Below the pieces are notes generated by a model. The model did not search any database, was not told where the DNA came from, and saw nothing but the letters and a program-made list of their open reading frames with translations. The translations under genes and the position numbers were made by a program. Below are positions 1 to 8,916 of a stretch of 64,000 nt of DNA, piece after piece (the stretch's first letter is position 1; every line of letters starts with the position of its first letter). Location: assembly GCA_042663485.1 (NCBI GenBank), contig JBHTAF010000002.1; one strand, written 5' to 3'. Source of the DNA: Natronosalvus sp042663485 (lineage in GTDB: Archaea > Halobacteriota > Halobacteria > Halobacteriales > Natrialbaceae).

Positions 1-125
1 GTTCGGGCAAGATCATGCGTCGCCTGCTCGAGGACATCGCCTCGGGCAACGAACTCGGCGACACCTCGACGCTCCGGAACCCGGACGTCGTCGAGGACAT
101 CGCTGCCCAGGTTGGGGACGACTGA
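1..125 (+). CDS. acs: Acetyl-CoA synthetase, C-terminal end (partial)
   Basis: Only the last 40 residues are present, read in frame from base 3 to a TGA at 123-125. They begin SGKIMRRLLEDIASG. The GK(I)MRR stretch is the C-terminal signature of AMP-forming acyl-CoA synthetases, and its lysine is the usual catalytic residue that is controlled by acetylation. In this family the tail 'ED..ASG...GD.STL.NP.VV' is typical of acetyl-CoA synthetases, which activate acetate to acetyl-CoA. A probable acetate symporter lies just downstream on the same strand, which fits acetate assimilation. The gene is cut by the window edge, so the exact substrate cannot be proved. Confidence 0.85.
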   Translation, partial: SGKIMRRLLEDIASGNELGDTSTLRNPDVVEDIAAQVGDD

Positions 126-199
126 GGAGGGGCCTGGGTAGATCACCGCTTATCGATTATCGAGACCACAATCACAGCACACGATACACGAACGATACA

Positions 200-652
200 A
201 TGTCAGATAATACCACTCACGAATCGGAGCGAGAGGAACGGACGGTCGTGACAGACGGCGGCCGTTCGGACGTCGAACGAGAGAAGGAGATCGACTACCT
301 GGACGTCGAGATCAACCTGCTGAAGCCGGGAACGCCGTTCATGCGGGATCACAACAGAGTCATCCTGACGGGGTTCTTCCTCTGGGCGATCATCGTCTTC
401 GGGCCGGTCACTGCGACGCGGCTGGCGCCGGATCTGATGACCCAGCCGATTCCAGGGCTGGGGTTCCCGCTTCACTACTTCCTGATCGCAGTCGGCGGCC
501 CGGGCGGCGCACTCCTCCTGTCGGTCTGGTACGTGCGTAAGCGCGACAAGATCGACGAGAAGTACGGAATCGAGCAGGTACAGACGCCAGAAACGACCCG
601 AACCGACACGAGCTCGGAGCCGGCGGCAACTGACGGGGGTGTCGATCGATGA
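200..652 (+). CDS. DUF4212 small subunit of a sodium:solute symporter
   Basis: The 150-residue protein has a charged N-terminus of about 35 residues, then a conserved block (LLKPGTPFMRDHNRVI) and two hydrophobic segments (about residues 52-72 and 88-108), followed by a hydrophilic tail. This is the layout of the DUF4212 / 'Na_symport_sm' family, which is always encoded beside a large solute:sodium symporter. Its stop overlaps the next start as ATGA at 649-652, so the two are translationally coupled and probably form one transporter. The start at 200 follows an AT-rich box (CTTATCGATTATCG near 150-163). The role of the small subunit is not known in detail. Confidence 0.85.
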   Translation: MSDNTTHESEREERTVVTDGGRSDVEREKEIDYLDVEINLLKPGTPFMRDHNRVILTGFFLWAIIVFGPVTATRLAPDLMTQPIPGLGFPLHYFLIAVGGPGGALLLSVWYVRKRDKIDEKYGIEQVQTPETTRTDTSSEPAATDGGVDR

Positions 653-2367
653 ACGGCCTCGCGTTCGCGGCGCTCTCGCTGATCGGGGACGCCGCCGTCG
701 TGCTGCAAGCGGACGAAGAACTGCTCCCGGAGGGCCTGAACATCGGGTTCAAGCCGATCCCGGCGATCATCGTCATCGCGATGATGGGCCTGTTCCTGGC
801 GGCCGGCGTCTTCTACAAAGTCGCCGACACGTCGGACATGTGGGTCGCCGGCCGCTCGATCGGGAACGTCGAGAACGGGATGGCTATCGGCTCCAACTGG
901 ATGTCGGCAGCATCCTATCTCGGCATGGCTGCGCTCATCGCACTGTCGGGCGTCTACGGGCTGGCGTTCGTCGTCGGCTGGACCGCCGGCTACTTCGTCC
1001 TGCTCATCTTCCTGGCCGCCCAGATGCGCCGGTTCGGGAAGTACACCGCGCCGGACTTCATCGGCGATCGATTCAACTCCGACGCCGCTCGCGCTATCGC
1101 GGCGGTCACGACGTTCCTCATCGGGTTCGTCTACGCGCTCGGGCAGGCCCGCGGGATGGGACTGGTCGGCCTGTACATCCTCGGCGACCCCGGTATTCCT
1201 GGCCTGAGCGGCTATCAGGCGATGATGGTCATCTTCATGGTCATCACGATCGCGTACCTTTCGCTGTCGGGGATGCTCGGCGCGACCAAAACGATGGTCC
1301 TCCAGTACGTCATCCTCATCGGCGCGTTCCTGATCGGACTGTGGGTGACCGGGTACACCGCTGGCTACTCGTCAGTCCTCCCCCAGCTCGAGTACGGAAT
1401 GTTGATCAGCGAACTCAGCGCCGAGTTCTCCGAGCCGTTCGTGAACCAGAGTTACTACGTCTGGATCGCGACGGCGTTCAGCCTGATCTTCGGAACCTGC
1501 GGACTCCCGCACGTCCTCGTTCGTTTCTACACGGTCGAGAACGAGCGAACCGCCCGCTGGTCGTGTACCTGGGGACTGTTCTTCATCAGCCTGCTGTACC
1601 TCTCGGCGCCTGCGTACGCGGCATTCGGGACCGATCTATACAGCAGCGAGGTCCAGCCCGCATACGGTGACCCGGGCATGAGTGCCGAGGCCGGCGACGT
1701 CATCGTCGTGCTGGCAACGCAGCTGGCCGGCCTGCCCACCTGGCTCGTCGGCATCGTCGCGGCGGGCGGCATCGCCGCGGCGGTCGCGACCGTCGCCGGA
1801 CTGTTCATCGCCGGCTCGTCGGCGATCTCCCACGACATCTACGCGAACATCATCAACCCCGACGCGACCCAACGCCAGCAGGTCCTCGTCGGCAGACTGA
1901 GCATCGTCGCACTCGGCGCGCTGACGATCCTGTTCTCGCTCGACCCGTCCGCCCCGATCGCCGCGCTGGTCTCGTTCGCGTTCTCGCTGGCAGCCACGGT
2001 GCTGTTCCCGATGTTCTTCCTCGGACTCTGGTGGGAGAAGACGAACCGCCAGGGGGCACTCGCCGGGATGTCCACTGGGCTGATCCTCTGGCTCATCCCG
2101 ATGTTCAACGAGGGGCACTTCCAGATCGCGCCCCTGGGAATCGAGTTCCTCGAGACCTGGATGCCCGCGATCGGCTCCGGACTGATCGGCGTTCCGGTCG
2201 TCTTCGCCGTCACGATCGTCGTGTCGCTGGTGACGCCCGAACCGCCCCTCCAGACCAAGCAGATGGTTCGGCAGTGTCACAGCCCGGATCCGATGCCGAA
2301 GGACAAGACGGCGGCCGACGTCGTCAGGGAACGAAACGGAAACGGACCCACCCCAGCGGACGACTGA
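649..2367 (+). CDS. Sodium:solute symporter large subunit (probable acetate permease)
   Basis: This 572-residue protein has about 13 membrane segments and the sodium:solute symporter (SSSF) signature region, for example WVAGRSIGNVENGMAIGSNW near residues 65-84 and GKYTAPDFIGDRF near 127-139. It resembles the VC_2705-type / ActP branch of the family. Paired with the DUF4212 subunit, placed between an acetyl-CoA synthetase and a UspA gene, it most likely imports acetate or a related short monocarboxylate with sodium. Substrate assignment is inferred from neighbours and family. It overlaps the upstream gene by 4 bases, and the downstream usp gene starts 3 bases after its stop. Confidence 0.87.
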   Translation: MNGLAFAALSLIGDAAVVLQADEELLPEGLNIGFKPIPAIIVIAMMGLFLAAGVFYKVADTSDMWVAGRSIGNVENGMAIGSNWMSAASYLGMAALIALSGVYGLAFVVGWTAGYFVLLIFLAAQMRRFGKYTAPDFIGDRFNSDAARAIAAVTTFLIGFVYALGQARGMGLVGLYILGDPGIPGLSGYQAMMVIFMVITIAYLSLSGMLGATKTMVLQYVILIGAFLIGLWVTGYTAGYSSVLPQLEYGMLISELSAEFSEPFVNQSYYVWIATAFSLIFGTCGLPHVLVRFYTVENERTARWSCTWGLFFISLLYLSAPAYAAFGTDLYSSEVQPAYGDPGMSAEAGDVIVVLATQLAGLPTWLVGIVAAGGIAAAVATVAGLFIAGSSAISHDIYANIINPDATQRQQVLVGRLSIVALGALTILFSLDPSAPIAALVSFAFSLAATVLFPMFFLGLWWEKTNRQGALAGMSTGLILWLIPMFNEGHFQIAPLGIEFLETWMPAIGSGLIGVPVVFAVTIVVSLVTPEPPLQTKQMVRQCHSPDPMPKDKTAADVVRERNGNGPTPADD

Positions 2368-2370
2368 CCA

Positions 2371-2838
2371 ATGTACGAACGCATACTCATCCCGACGGAC
2401 GGTAGCAGCGTGGCGGAAGTAGCGGTCGATCACGGGCTCGACCTCGCGGAGAAGTACGGCGCGGAAGTACACGCGCTGTACGTCGTCGACACCGACGCGG
2501 TGGCCTACGGCCTCGGAACGGAACAGGTCGATCGCCTCAGACAGGGCGACTTCCAGGGAATGACCGAGCTTCGCGAGAAGGCGGAGGCCGCGACCGGGTA
2601 CGTTCGTGACCTGGCCTCGGCGAGGGGCCTCTCGGTGGTCGAACACTACTCGGGCGGTCGACCGCACGCCCTGATCGCCGACTATGTCGAGGACAACGAC
2701 GTCGACCTCGTCGTCATGGGCAGCCACGGTCGCTCCGGGGTCAGACGCGCCCTGCTGGGCAGCGTCACCGAACGGACCCTGCGGTCGACGACCGTTCCGG
2801 TGCTCGTCGTCGACGCCCGGAAGTCGGTCGACGAATAA
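2371..2838 (+). CDS. Universal stress protein, UspA family
   Basis: The 155-residue protein starts YERILIPTDGSS, the usual beta-1/loop of Usp folds. Near its end it has the nucleotide-binding pattern G-x2-G-x9-G(S/T), seen as MGSHGRSGVRRALLGS around residues 112-127. It therefore belongs to the ATP-binding class of UspA proteins. It follows the symporter by 3 bases and is the last gene of what looks like one transcription unit. In haloarchaea such Usp genes often accompany transporters, presumably as regulators, but this copy's role is not known. A T-rich stretch follows the stop. Confidence 0.9.
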   Translation: MYERILIPTDGSSVAEVAVDHGLDLAEKYGAEVHALYVVDTDAVAYGLGTEQVDRLRQGDFQGMTELREKAEAATGYVRDLASARGLSVVEHYSGGRPHALIADYVEDNDVDLVVMGSHGRSGVRRALLGSVTERTLRSTTVPVLVVDARKSVDE

Positions 2839-2860
2839 CGGTAGACCCGGTAACCCGTTC

Positions 2861-2876
2861 CGTTTTTCGTGTTTTC
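2861..2876 (+). terminator. T-rich putative terminator after the symporter-usp unit
   Basis: Two T runs (TTTTT at 2863-2867 and TTTT at 2872-2875) lie 22-37 bases after the usp stop. Archaeal transcription commonly ends at U-rich tracts without a strong hairpin. The next gene reads toward this site from the other strand, so a terminator is expected here. No transcript data support it. Confidence 0.4.
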
Positions 2877-2970
2877 ATCGCTCAGTAGTATCGGTCTCGA
2901 GACTACGGTTCGCGTTCGCAGTGACCATCGGCTCGCGTTCGGTGACGACCTCGAGAACCCCGCCCCACCC

Positions 2971-3201
2971 TCACCGCTTCTCGCCGGAGCCGGACCACTC
3001 CCGGGCCAGTTCGAGATTCCAGACGAACGCGAAGTAGGCGACGATTCCCGCGAGCATGAGCGCGTAGTACGCCCAGGTTGGTCCCTCGAGGGCGCTGAAG
3101 ATGAGCTCGACGATCGTCACCCAGATGATCGCGAACAGCAAGTCGACCAGCATTCCCCACCGCTCCTCGCGGGCGGTCTCGAGCCACGCGCCCGGCTTCA
3201 T
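2971..3201 (-). CDS. Small haloarchaeal membrane protein, unknown function
   Basis: This 76-residue protein starts at an ATG and has two hydrophobic stretches (about residues 18-36, LVDLLFAIIWVTIVELIF, and 44-64, YYALMLAGIVAYFAFVWNL) with a charged C-terminus. It is convergent with the upstream usp unit and divergent from trm56. Two clean membrane helices, an ATG start and acidic/basic flanks support a real gene rather than a chance frame. I do not recognise a named family. It could be a small integral membrane protein conserved in haloarchaea. Confidence 0.6.
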   Translation of the reverse strand: MKPGAWLETAREERWGMLVDLLFAIIWVTIVELIFSALEGPTWAYYALMLAGIVAYFAFVWNLELAREWSGSGEKR

Positions 3202-3414
3202 TGCGAGTCACCCTGCGCCGCCAGCGATCCAGTCGAGTGCATGCCAGTGTGTGTCCCGGTGCGAGCAAAAAGCTACCGCCGAAGCGGCTCTCGGGTTCCG
3301 CCGTCGATTTCGGCCGATCGAGCACAGGGTTGCGGGGCCAGACGTGCGATCGCGGATCCGGGCACGCCAGTACGGATCCGAACGCACATATGTCCCAGCA
3401 AGCTACGCGTTCGT

Positions 3415-3969
3415 ATGAACGAGCGTCGCGACCCCGAGGTCGCCGTCCTCCGACTCGGCCACCGCCCCGGGCGAGACGAGCGAATGACGACTCACGTCGG
3501 CCTGACGGCCCGGGCGCTGGGTGCCGACCGCGTCCTCCTCCCGGACAACGCCGGCCAGTCCCTCGAGACGGTCGCGGACATCACCGAGCGCTTCGGTGGG
3601 CCGTTCGCAGTCGAGTTAACCGGCTCCCCACAGGGAGTCATCCGCGGGTGGGAGGGCAAGGTGGTCCACCTGACGATGTACGGCGAGCGCGTCCAGGACG
3701 TCGAGGACGCCGTTCGAATGACCCACCACGAGAACGGCGCCCCCCTCCTGGTCGTCGTCGGCGCCGAGAAAGTGCCCTTCGACGTCTACGAGGAGGCTGA
3801 CTGGAACGTCGGCGTGACGAACCAGCCCCACTCCGAGGTTGCGGGACTGGCCGTCTTCCTCGACCGCCTGTTCGAGGGGCGCGAACTCGAGCACGAGTGG
3901 GAAGACGCGGATCGGCGCGTGGTTCCGATGGAGACGGGCAAGCGGGTCGTCTCGGCCGACGAGGAGTGA
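3415..3969 (+). CDS. trm56: tRNA (cytidine(56)-2'-O)-methyltransferase, SPOUT family
   Basis: The 184-residue protein methylates the 2'-OH of C56 in the T-loop of tRNAs, an archaeal modification. The start PEVAVLRLGHRPGRDERMTTH and the later LVVVGAEKVPFDVYEEADWN and VTNQPHSEVAGLAVFLDRL stretches are typical of archaeal Trm56. The knotted SPOUT fold binds SAM at the C-terminal loop around VVGAEKVP and NQPHSEVA. The open frame extends far upstream, but the ATG at 3415 gives the family's normal length (about 180) and leaves an untranslated stretch that codes for nothing similar. It stands alone between a divergent small gene and tfe. Confidence 0.92.
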   Translation: MNERRDPEVAVLRLGHRPGRDERMTTHVGLTARALGADRVLLPDNAGQSLETVADITERFGGPFAVELTGSPQGVIRGWEGKVVHLTMYGERVQDVEDAVRMTHHENGAPLLVVVGAEKVPFDVYEEADWNVGVTNQPHSEVAGLAVFLDRLFEGRELEHEWEDADRRVVPMETGKRVVSADEE

Positions 3970-4148
3970 GTGAGTGGCGGCAGATCGGCTGACGGAGAGT
4001 GTCGGCAGATGGCACCGAGGACACCCCCACTCGAGCGGCACGGACTCGCGGTTCGACGCCGACACGGTATACAGCGTCGTGGTCAGCGTACCGTGTAACA
4101 AGCACCGAGTAACAAGACTTAATGGCCGCATGCGATTAGTACGGGGTA

Positions 4149-4673
4149 ATGGCTTTTGAGGACCTGCTCGAGGACCCGGTTATCCAGAAGTACTTACACG
4201 AGCTCGTCGGTCCCAAGGGGATGCCCGTCGCGGCGGCACCACCGGACGGAGAGGTGACCGACGAGGAACTCGCCGAGACGCTGGACCTCGAACTGAACGA
4301 CGTGCGGCGGGCACTGTTCATCCTGTACGAGAACGACCTCGCCACCTATCGCCGCCTCCGTGACGAGGATTCCGGCTGGCTCACCTACCTCTGGACGTTC
4401 GAGTACGAGAACATCCCGGAGAACCTCGAGGAGGAACTCTACCGGCTCTACGACGCCCTCCTCGACCGCCGGGAGTACGAGCAGAATCACGAGTTCTACC
4501 TCTGTGAGATCTGTTCGATTCGCTTCGAGTTCGGCGAAGCGATGGACTTCGGCTTCGAGTGTCCCGAGTGTGGTTCGCCCGTCGAATCGATGGACAACAG
4601 TCGGCTCGTCCGCGCGATGGACGACCGCCTCGACGCCCTCGAGGACGAACTCAACGTCGAATCCACCGCCTGA
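4149..4673 (+). CDS. tfe: Transcription initiation factor E, alpha subunit
   Basis: This 174-residue protein is archaeal TFE. It helps RNA polymerase open promoter DNA. The N-terminal winged helix (about residues 1-95) contains the VTDEELAETLDLELNDVRRALF helix-turn-helix region. A charged linker follows, then a zinc ribbon with CEIC near residues 118-121 and CPEC near 138-141. Length and order match the family. Its stop TGA overlaps the next ATG (TGATG at 4671-4675), so the DUF2110 gene behind it is translationally coupled. The pairing tfe-DUF2110 is common in haloarchaea. Confidence 0.95.
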   Translation: MAFEDLLEDPVIQKYLHELVGPKGMPVAAAPPDGEVTDEELAETLDLELNDVRRALFILYENDLATYRRLRDEDSGWLTYLWTFEYENIPENLEEELYRLYDALLDRREYEQNHEFYLCEICSIRFEFGEAMDFGFECPECGSPVESMDNSRLVRAMDDRLDALEDELNVESTA

Positions 4674-5356
4674 TGGTCGTCCTCGCAACCAAACTGTACG
4701 TCGACGGCGATGCCCGACAGCGGGCGCTGGATTCCCTGCGATCGCTGGTCGACAACGAGATCGGCGAACTCGACGTCGAGTTCGAGATCGGCGTCCGACA
4801 CGACGACTTCCCCTCCGTCACGATCGAGGGCGAGGACGCCGTCGTCGCCCGCAACGTCCTCCGCGAGGAGTGGGGCGAAATCGTCCCCGACCTGGAGGCC
4901 GGAGAAACCTACGTCGGCACGCTCGAATCGTGGGACGACAACGGGTTCGTCCTCGACGTCGGAACCGAGACCGGGGTTCGAATCCCGGCCGACCAGCTGG
5001 GCCTGGGGCCGGGATCGCCTGCACAGGTCAGAGAGCGCTTCGGCCTGGTCCAGCACCTGCCGTTGCAGTTCGTCTACCGACCGGACGAGGCGGACGGTTC
5101 GCGGCTGACCGACGCCGAACGCGACCGCCTCTTCGAGTGGACGCGCGGGACCGGCCGCCTGAACGTCAACAGCGCGACCCGCGCGGAGGTCCGGGCGACG
5201 CTCAACCGCGCCGGCCACGCCCAGGACTACGTCACGATCGAACGGCTGGGCTTACTCGAGCAGAGCGTCATCTGTACGGACGACACGGACCCGCCGGGGC
5301 TACTCTCGAGCATCGGCTCGTACCTGCCGGCGGAGTTGCGCTGCGTCGTTCCCTGA
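4673..5356 (+). CDS. DUF2110 family protein
   Basis: The 227-residue protein starts MVVLATKLYVDGDARQRALD and matches what I know of the archaeal DUF2110 family. Its middle section (YVGTLESWDDNGFVLDVG, about residues 77-94) resembles an S1/OB-like beta strand pattern, which would suggest RNA or DNA binding, but this is inference. It overlaps the tfe stop by one base and is followed after one base by DUF5803. Co-transcription with a transcription factor hints at an information-processing role. The function is unknown. Confidence 0.8.
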   Translation: MVVLATKLYVDGDARQRALDSLRSLVDNEIGELDVEFEIGVRHDDFPSVTIEGEDAVVARNVLREEWGEIVPDLEAGETYVGTLESWDDNGFVLDVGTETGVRIPADQLGLGPGSPAQVRERFGLVQHLPLQFVYRPDEADGSRLTDAERDRLFEWTRGTGRLNVNSATRAEVRATLNRAGHAQDYVTIERLGLLEQSVICTDDTDPPGLLSSIGSYLPAELRCVVP

Positions 5357-5357
5357 T

Positions 5358-6137
5358 ATGGCACCTGTCACCCGCCGCCTCGTCCTCGCAACGCTCGCCG
5401 TCGCCCTGCTCGCGACGACTGCCGGGTGTACGATGCTCTTTGGCGGCATCTCCGACGAGACCCTCGACGAGTCCCAGTCGTACGATGATCTCCGGGACCG
5501 CGAGGCGGACGTCGCCATCGACGTCGAGAGCGGATCGTTCATCAGTGACGGAGAATTCCGCGCCGTCTACGACCTGAACGACACCGAAGACGTGTCGCTG
5601 TACCGGTCGACCCTCTACCGCGAGGAGCCACTCGAGGTTCGGGCCGTTCGCTACTGGTACCCGAACGGCACCGAACTCACCGGCTCCGAACTCGAGGTCG
5701 ACCAGGACCGCTCGAGCACCGACATCCGAGTTCCGGACGGCAACGGGACGCTGGCGTTCACCGGGCCCGCGAGCCAGCGTCAGTTCTACCTGCCGGCGTA
5801 CGTCGAGGGGTCCTACGAGGTCATCCTCCCTGCCGGATATCGATCGACGAACTACCTCTTCGGGTCGGTGAACCCGGGCGGGCACGAGCGGGAGGTCGTC
5901 GACGACCGGGAGCATCTCCGGTGGGACCACGTCGATAGCTCGATCTCGATCCGGTACTACCTGGGACGGGACGTCTTCATCTTCGCCGGCGTCGTCCTCG
6001 TGGTCGTCACCGTCGGTGGTGCCGGCGTCGCCTACTACTACCGGAAGATCAAGGCCCTCGAAGAGAAACGGAAGTCGATGGGCCTCGACGTCGAGCTCGA
6101 GGACGACTCGGGAAAGGGGCCGCCCCCGGGGATGTAG
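5358..6137 (+). CDS. DUF5803 family membrane-anchored lipoprotein
   Basis: The 259-residue protein has a signal peptide with a lipobox (LLATTAGC, cysteine near residue 24), a long extracytoplasmic domain rich in beta-type sequence, one C-terminal membrane helix (about residues 206-228, DVFIFAGVVLVVVTVGGAGVA) and a short charged cytoplasmic tail. The combination of a lipid-anchored N-terminus with a C-terminal helix is characteristic of haloarchaeal DUF5803. Its ATG follows the DUF2110 stop by one base, so it is probably the last gene of the tfe unit. Function unknown. Confidence 0.8.
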   Translation: MAPVTRRLVLATLAVALLATTAGCTMLFGGISDETLDESQSYDDLRDREADVAIDVESGSFISDGEFRAVYDLNDTEDVSLYRSTLYREEPLEVRAVRYWYPNGTELTGSELEVDQDRSSTDIRVPDGNGTLAFTGPASQRQFYLPAYVEGSYEVILPAGYRSTNYLFGSVNPGGHEREVVDDREHLRWDHVDSSISIRYYLGRDVFIFAGVVLVVVTVGGAGVAYYYRKIKALEEKRKSMGLDVELEDDSGKGPPPGM

Positions 6138-6189
6138 GCAGCTCGAGGCGTGGGTACAGTGGATACAGGCAGCTCTCGAGGCGTGATGC

Positions 6190-7245
6190 TCAGGACAGCG
6201 ACAGACCGCGGATCTCGACCGTGTCACCTTCCTCGACGCGTCCGATGACCTCCCCGTCGGTCTCGTCGACGAGTGCCTCGGCGTCTGACTCGCCCAGAGC
6301 CACCACGAATCCGGTCCCCATGTTGAACGTGCGGTGCATCTCCTCGTCGGCGACGTTCCCCTCCTCGGCGACGAACTCGAAGATCGGCTGGGCCGGCAGG
6401 GGATCCTCGATCACGTACCGGTTCTCGCCCATTCGGAGCAGGTTCGTCCACCCGCCGCCTGTGACGTGTGCGGCGGCTCGAACGTCGTGGCGTCGCATCG
6501 GCTCGAGCAAGTGTGTGTACAGACGGGTCGGTCGAAGCAGTTCCTCGCCGATGGTGACCTCGGGGTCCAGCGGAAAGGTGTCGCCGTAGTCGTGGTTCCG
6601 GGTCACAGCCTCGCGGGCGAGCGTGAGGCCGTTCGAGTGGATGCCGTTCGAGGGGAAGCCGACGAGGACGTCGCCCGCCTCGGCGTCTTCATCGAGAATT
6701 TCGTCTTTGAGCGCGAGACCGGCGCAGGTTCCGGCGAGGTCGAAGCCGGTGACGACCTCGGGCATGACCGCGGTTTCGCCGCCGAGGAGGGTGAGGTTCG
6801 CTTCTTCGAGACCGGTCGCCAGCCCCTCACCGATTTCGGCGGTGAGGTCGTGGTCGGGTTCGTCGACCGCGAGGTAGTCGACGAACGCGACCGGTTCGAC
6901 GCCCGCGGCGACGAGGTCGTTGACGTTCATCGCGATGCAGTCGATACCGATGGTCGAGAAGTCTTCGATGGCCTCGGCGACGAGGAGCTTGGTGCCGACC
7001 CCGTCGGTCGCCAGCGCGAGGTAGCGGTCGCCGATGTCGAGCAGGCCGGCGTACTCGGTCGTTATGCCGCTCCCGAACGCCTCGAGGAGCGCGGCCGTGG
7101 CGTCTTCGCTGGCGTCGATGTCGACACCCGTCTCGGCGTAGGTGAGTTCCTCTGGCTCGCTATCACTGTCCTTGTCGACGTCCCCAGCGCTGTCGCCGTC
7201 GCCGTCGCCGGAACCACCCCCCACCTCGTTCGCCTCGTTGGTCAT
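6190..7245 (-). CDS. purM: Phosphoribosylformylglycinamidine cyclo-ligase
   Basis: This 351-residue enzyme closes the imidazole ring to make AIR in purine synthesis (FGAM + ATP). Family motifs are clear: TYAETGVDIDA near the N-terminus, ATDGVGTKLLVAEA, GIDCIAMNVNDLVAAG, LLGGETAVMPEVV and HVTGGGWTNLLRMG. I chose the ATG at 7245 (MTNEANEV). A start nine codons upstream (7272) is possible but adds nothing conserved. Residues about 8-35 form a Gly/Asp/Ser-rich stretch that is absent from bacterial PurM and looks like a disordered haloarchaeal extension. It is convergent with DUF5803. Confidence 0.95.
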   Translation of the reverse strand: MTNEANEVGGGSGDGDGDSAGDVDKDSDSEPEELTYAETGVDIDASEDATAALLEAFGSGITTEYAGLLDIGDRYLALATDGVGTKLLVAEAIEDFSTIGIDCIAMNVNDLVAAGVEPVAFVDYLAVDEPDHDLTAEIGEGLATGLEEANLTLLGGETAVMPEVVTGFDLAGTCAGLALKDEILDEDAEAGDVLVGFPSNGIHSNGLTLAREAVTRNHDYGDTFPLDPEVTIGEELLRPTRLYTHLLEPMRRHDVRAAAHVTGGGWTNLLRMGENRYVIEDPLPAQPIFEFVAEEGNVADEEMHRTFNMGTGFVVALGESDAEALVDETDGEVIGRVEEGDTVEIRGLSLS

Positions 7246-7409
7246 GCTCGAGAGAGCACGGGGCGAGGCCAAAAGGTCACCGGTCCAGCGTCGGAGGGGG
7301 CGAGGCGGCGGATCCCACGCCGAGCGGCAGCATCGCGTGCGGCGGTGTCGAGTGCGGCATTGTCGAGTACGGCAGTGTGGCGTTCGGCAGTTCGATCAAC
7401 CGCTCGAGG

Positions 7410-7757
7410 TCAGGCGTCACCGACAGCCAGTTCGAGGGCGCCCTCGGACGTGACGGACTCCGCCTTCTCGAGTAATGCAACGTCGCCCTTGTCCCTGTCG
7501 TACTCGACGAGCCCGTGATCCGCTACCATCGGGAGATGCACGTGGACGAGCGAAACGTGAACGTCCCGCCGAACGCGTCGACGGTCCTCGGCGTCGTCGT
7601 CCGGCAGACACTCCCGTCTCGAGATCGTCTCGGCAAGGCCATCGACTGTATCCTGCCCTCGCATCGTGAGTATAGTGAGGAGCCGTCGTCGTCGTGGATT
7701 CGCGAGTATCCGATGTGCGACCTCCTGATTGCGAACCGTCGGTCGTGTCTTTGACAT
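7410..7757 (-). CDS. Small winged-helix protein (DUF7344-like)
   Basis: The 115-residue protein starts MSKTRPTVRNQEVAHRIL. 'HRILANPRRRRLLTIL' is the first helix of a haloarchaeal HTH/winged-helix domain, and HVSLVHVHLPMVADHGLVEYDRD resembles the recognition helix plus wing ('LHHVHLPKLADAGVVEYD' in relatives). Such proteins are probable DNA-binding regulators or sensors. The start at 7757 excludes an Arg/Ser-rich upstream extension. Target unknown. It sits between purM and the acetamidase gene, all on the minus strand but with separate spacing. Confidence 0.7.
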   Translation of the reverse strand: MSKTRPTVRNQEVAHRILANPRRRRLLTILTMRGQDTVDGLAETISRRECLPDDDAEDRRRVRRDVHVSLVHVHLPMVADHGLVEYDRDKGDVALLEKAESVTSEGALELAVGDA

Positions 7758-7904
7758 CGTACCAGTCCATTTTCGAGTATCGAGGTGAGAACTGCGCCTA
7801 ACCATGCAGGTGCGTCGACAGGAGGCCGCATCCAGGCACTGTCGACGGCGAAACACGCAACGGCAGCAATAGCGAACCGCGAACCCGCTCGAGTCGGTAC
7901 CCGA

Positions 7905-8822
7905 TCAAAACGGACTCGAGAGGTAGGCCTTCGGAATCGCGTTCCGAACCGTAACCAGCGGGTCGACAACCTGGCTGATCTCGAGGCCGCCGACCAGGCT
8001 CGAGAACATGTACGCCTCGGTATCGTCGAAGTCGTGCTCGGCGCCAAGCAACGCGATGGCATCCTGGTTCGCGAGCTCGCAGGCCGCCTCGAGCGTCTCG
8101 GCGCTCGCCAGCGACTTCCAGGCGTCGCTCGTCTCGACCAGCGGGCGCTCGAGGCTCGTCGCAGGGTCGGAGAGCACCTCGAGGGTGACGTCGATCTCGG
8201 TGGCGATTTCGGCGCCGGTGCCGCACATCTCGCCATCGGCCATCGCGGCCTTGCAGTCGCCCATCGCGAGCATAGCGCCCTCCTGGAAGACGGGGAAGTA
8301 GACCGCGTTGCCGGTCGTGATATCGGTCGTATCGAGGTTGCCGCCGTGGTCGTGGGGCACGAGCGTGCTGTAGCCGTCCTCGGCGGTGGCGACGCCGATG
8401 GTTCCAATCACCGGCGCGAGCGGCACCTCGAGGTCCTCGAACACGAGCGCGTCGTCCTCGACCGGCGTCATCTTCGATCGCGGAGCATCGACGTTCTCGT
8501 GGCCGTCGAGCAGCCCGAAGCCGTCGATGGTGACGACCCGGCCCGCGTTCTCCGCGACGCGGATTTCCTCGATCTCGACCCGGAGTACGTCCCCTGGCGA
8601 GGATCCGTCGACCGCGATGGGACCGGTCGCCGCGTTCACCTCCTCGGGAACCGCCTCGAGGACGTCCGAGTCCTCCTGAATCGCACCCTCGAGGCTGTCG
8701 GCCGTCTCGACGGTCAGGCTATCGCCCGAGTCGACGGTGATCGTTGGCTCGAGATCGGGAGTGAACTCGTAGAGTTTGCCGTCCTCGTAGCTGATCGTGT
8801 GGTCGGTATCGATATCGGTCAT
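7905..8822 (-). CDS. Acetamidase/formamidase family protein
   Basis: The 305-residue protein matches the FmdA_AmdA family, which hydrolyses acetamide or formamide to ammonia and the acid. Typical parts are the N-terminal beta-rich region with DSGDSLTVETADSLEGAIQ, the GPIAVDGSSPGDVLRVEIEEI loop, PHDHGGNLDTTDIT, and FPVFQEGAMLAMGDCKAAMADGE, which carries the metal-site region (H of PHDHGG and D/E of GD..A..GDGE; here the second motif reads MADGE). The real substrate is not shown by sequence. It stands alone between a small regulator and a lipoprotein gene. Confidence 0.88.
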   Translation of the reverse strand: MTDIDTDHTISYEDGKLYEFTPDLEPTITVDSGDSLTVETADSLEGAIQEDSDVLEAVPEEVNAATGPIAVDGSSPGDVLRVEIEEIRVAENAGRVVTIDGFGLLDGHENVDAPRSKMTPVEDDALVFEDLEVPLAPVIGTIGVATAEDGYSTLVPHDHGGNLDTTDITTGNAVYFPVFQEGAMLAMGDCKAAMADGEMCGTGAEIATEIDVTLEVLSDPATSLERPLVETSDAWKSLASAETLEAACELANQDAIALLGAEHDFDDTEAYMFSSLVGGLEISQVVDPLVTVRNAIPKAYLSSPF

Positions 8823-8916
8823 GGCTCGAGTACAAAGAGGGATGGCCCGGCCATCAAACCGCGTGGTCGTTCGCGGCCGTCGACCGTTCCAGTTCGATGA
8901 GGTGGCCCTCGAGTGC

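Noticed and set aside
4971..4988. A perfect tRNA T-arm-like sequence (CCGG-GGTTCGAATC-CCGG).
   Set aside because: No D-arm, anticodon arm or acceptor stem fits around it, and it lies in the coding region of the DUF2110 gene.
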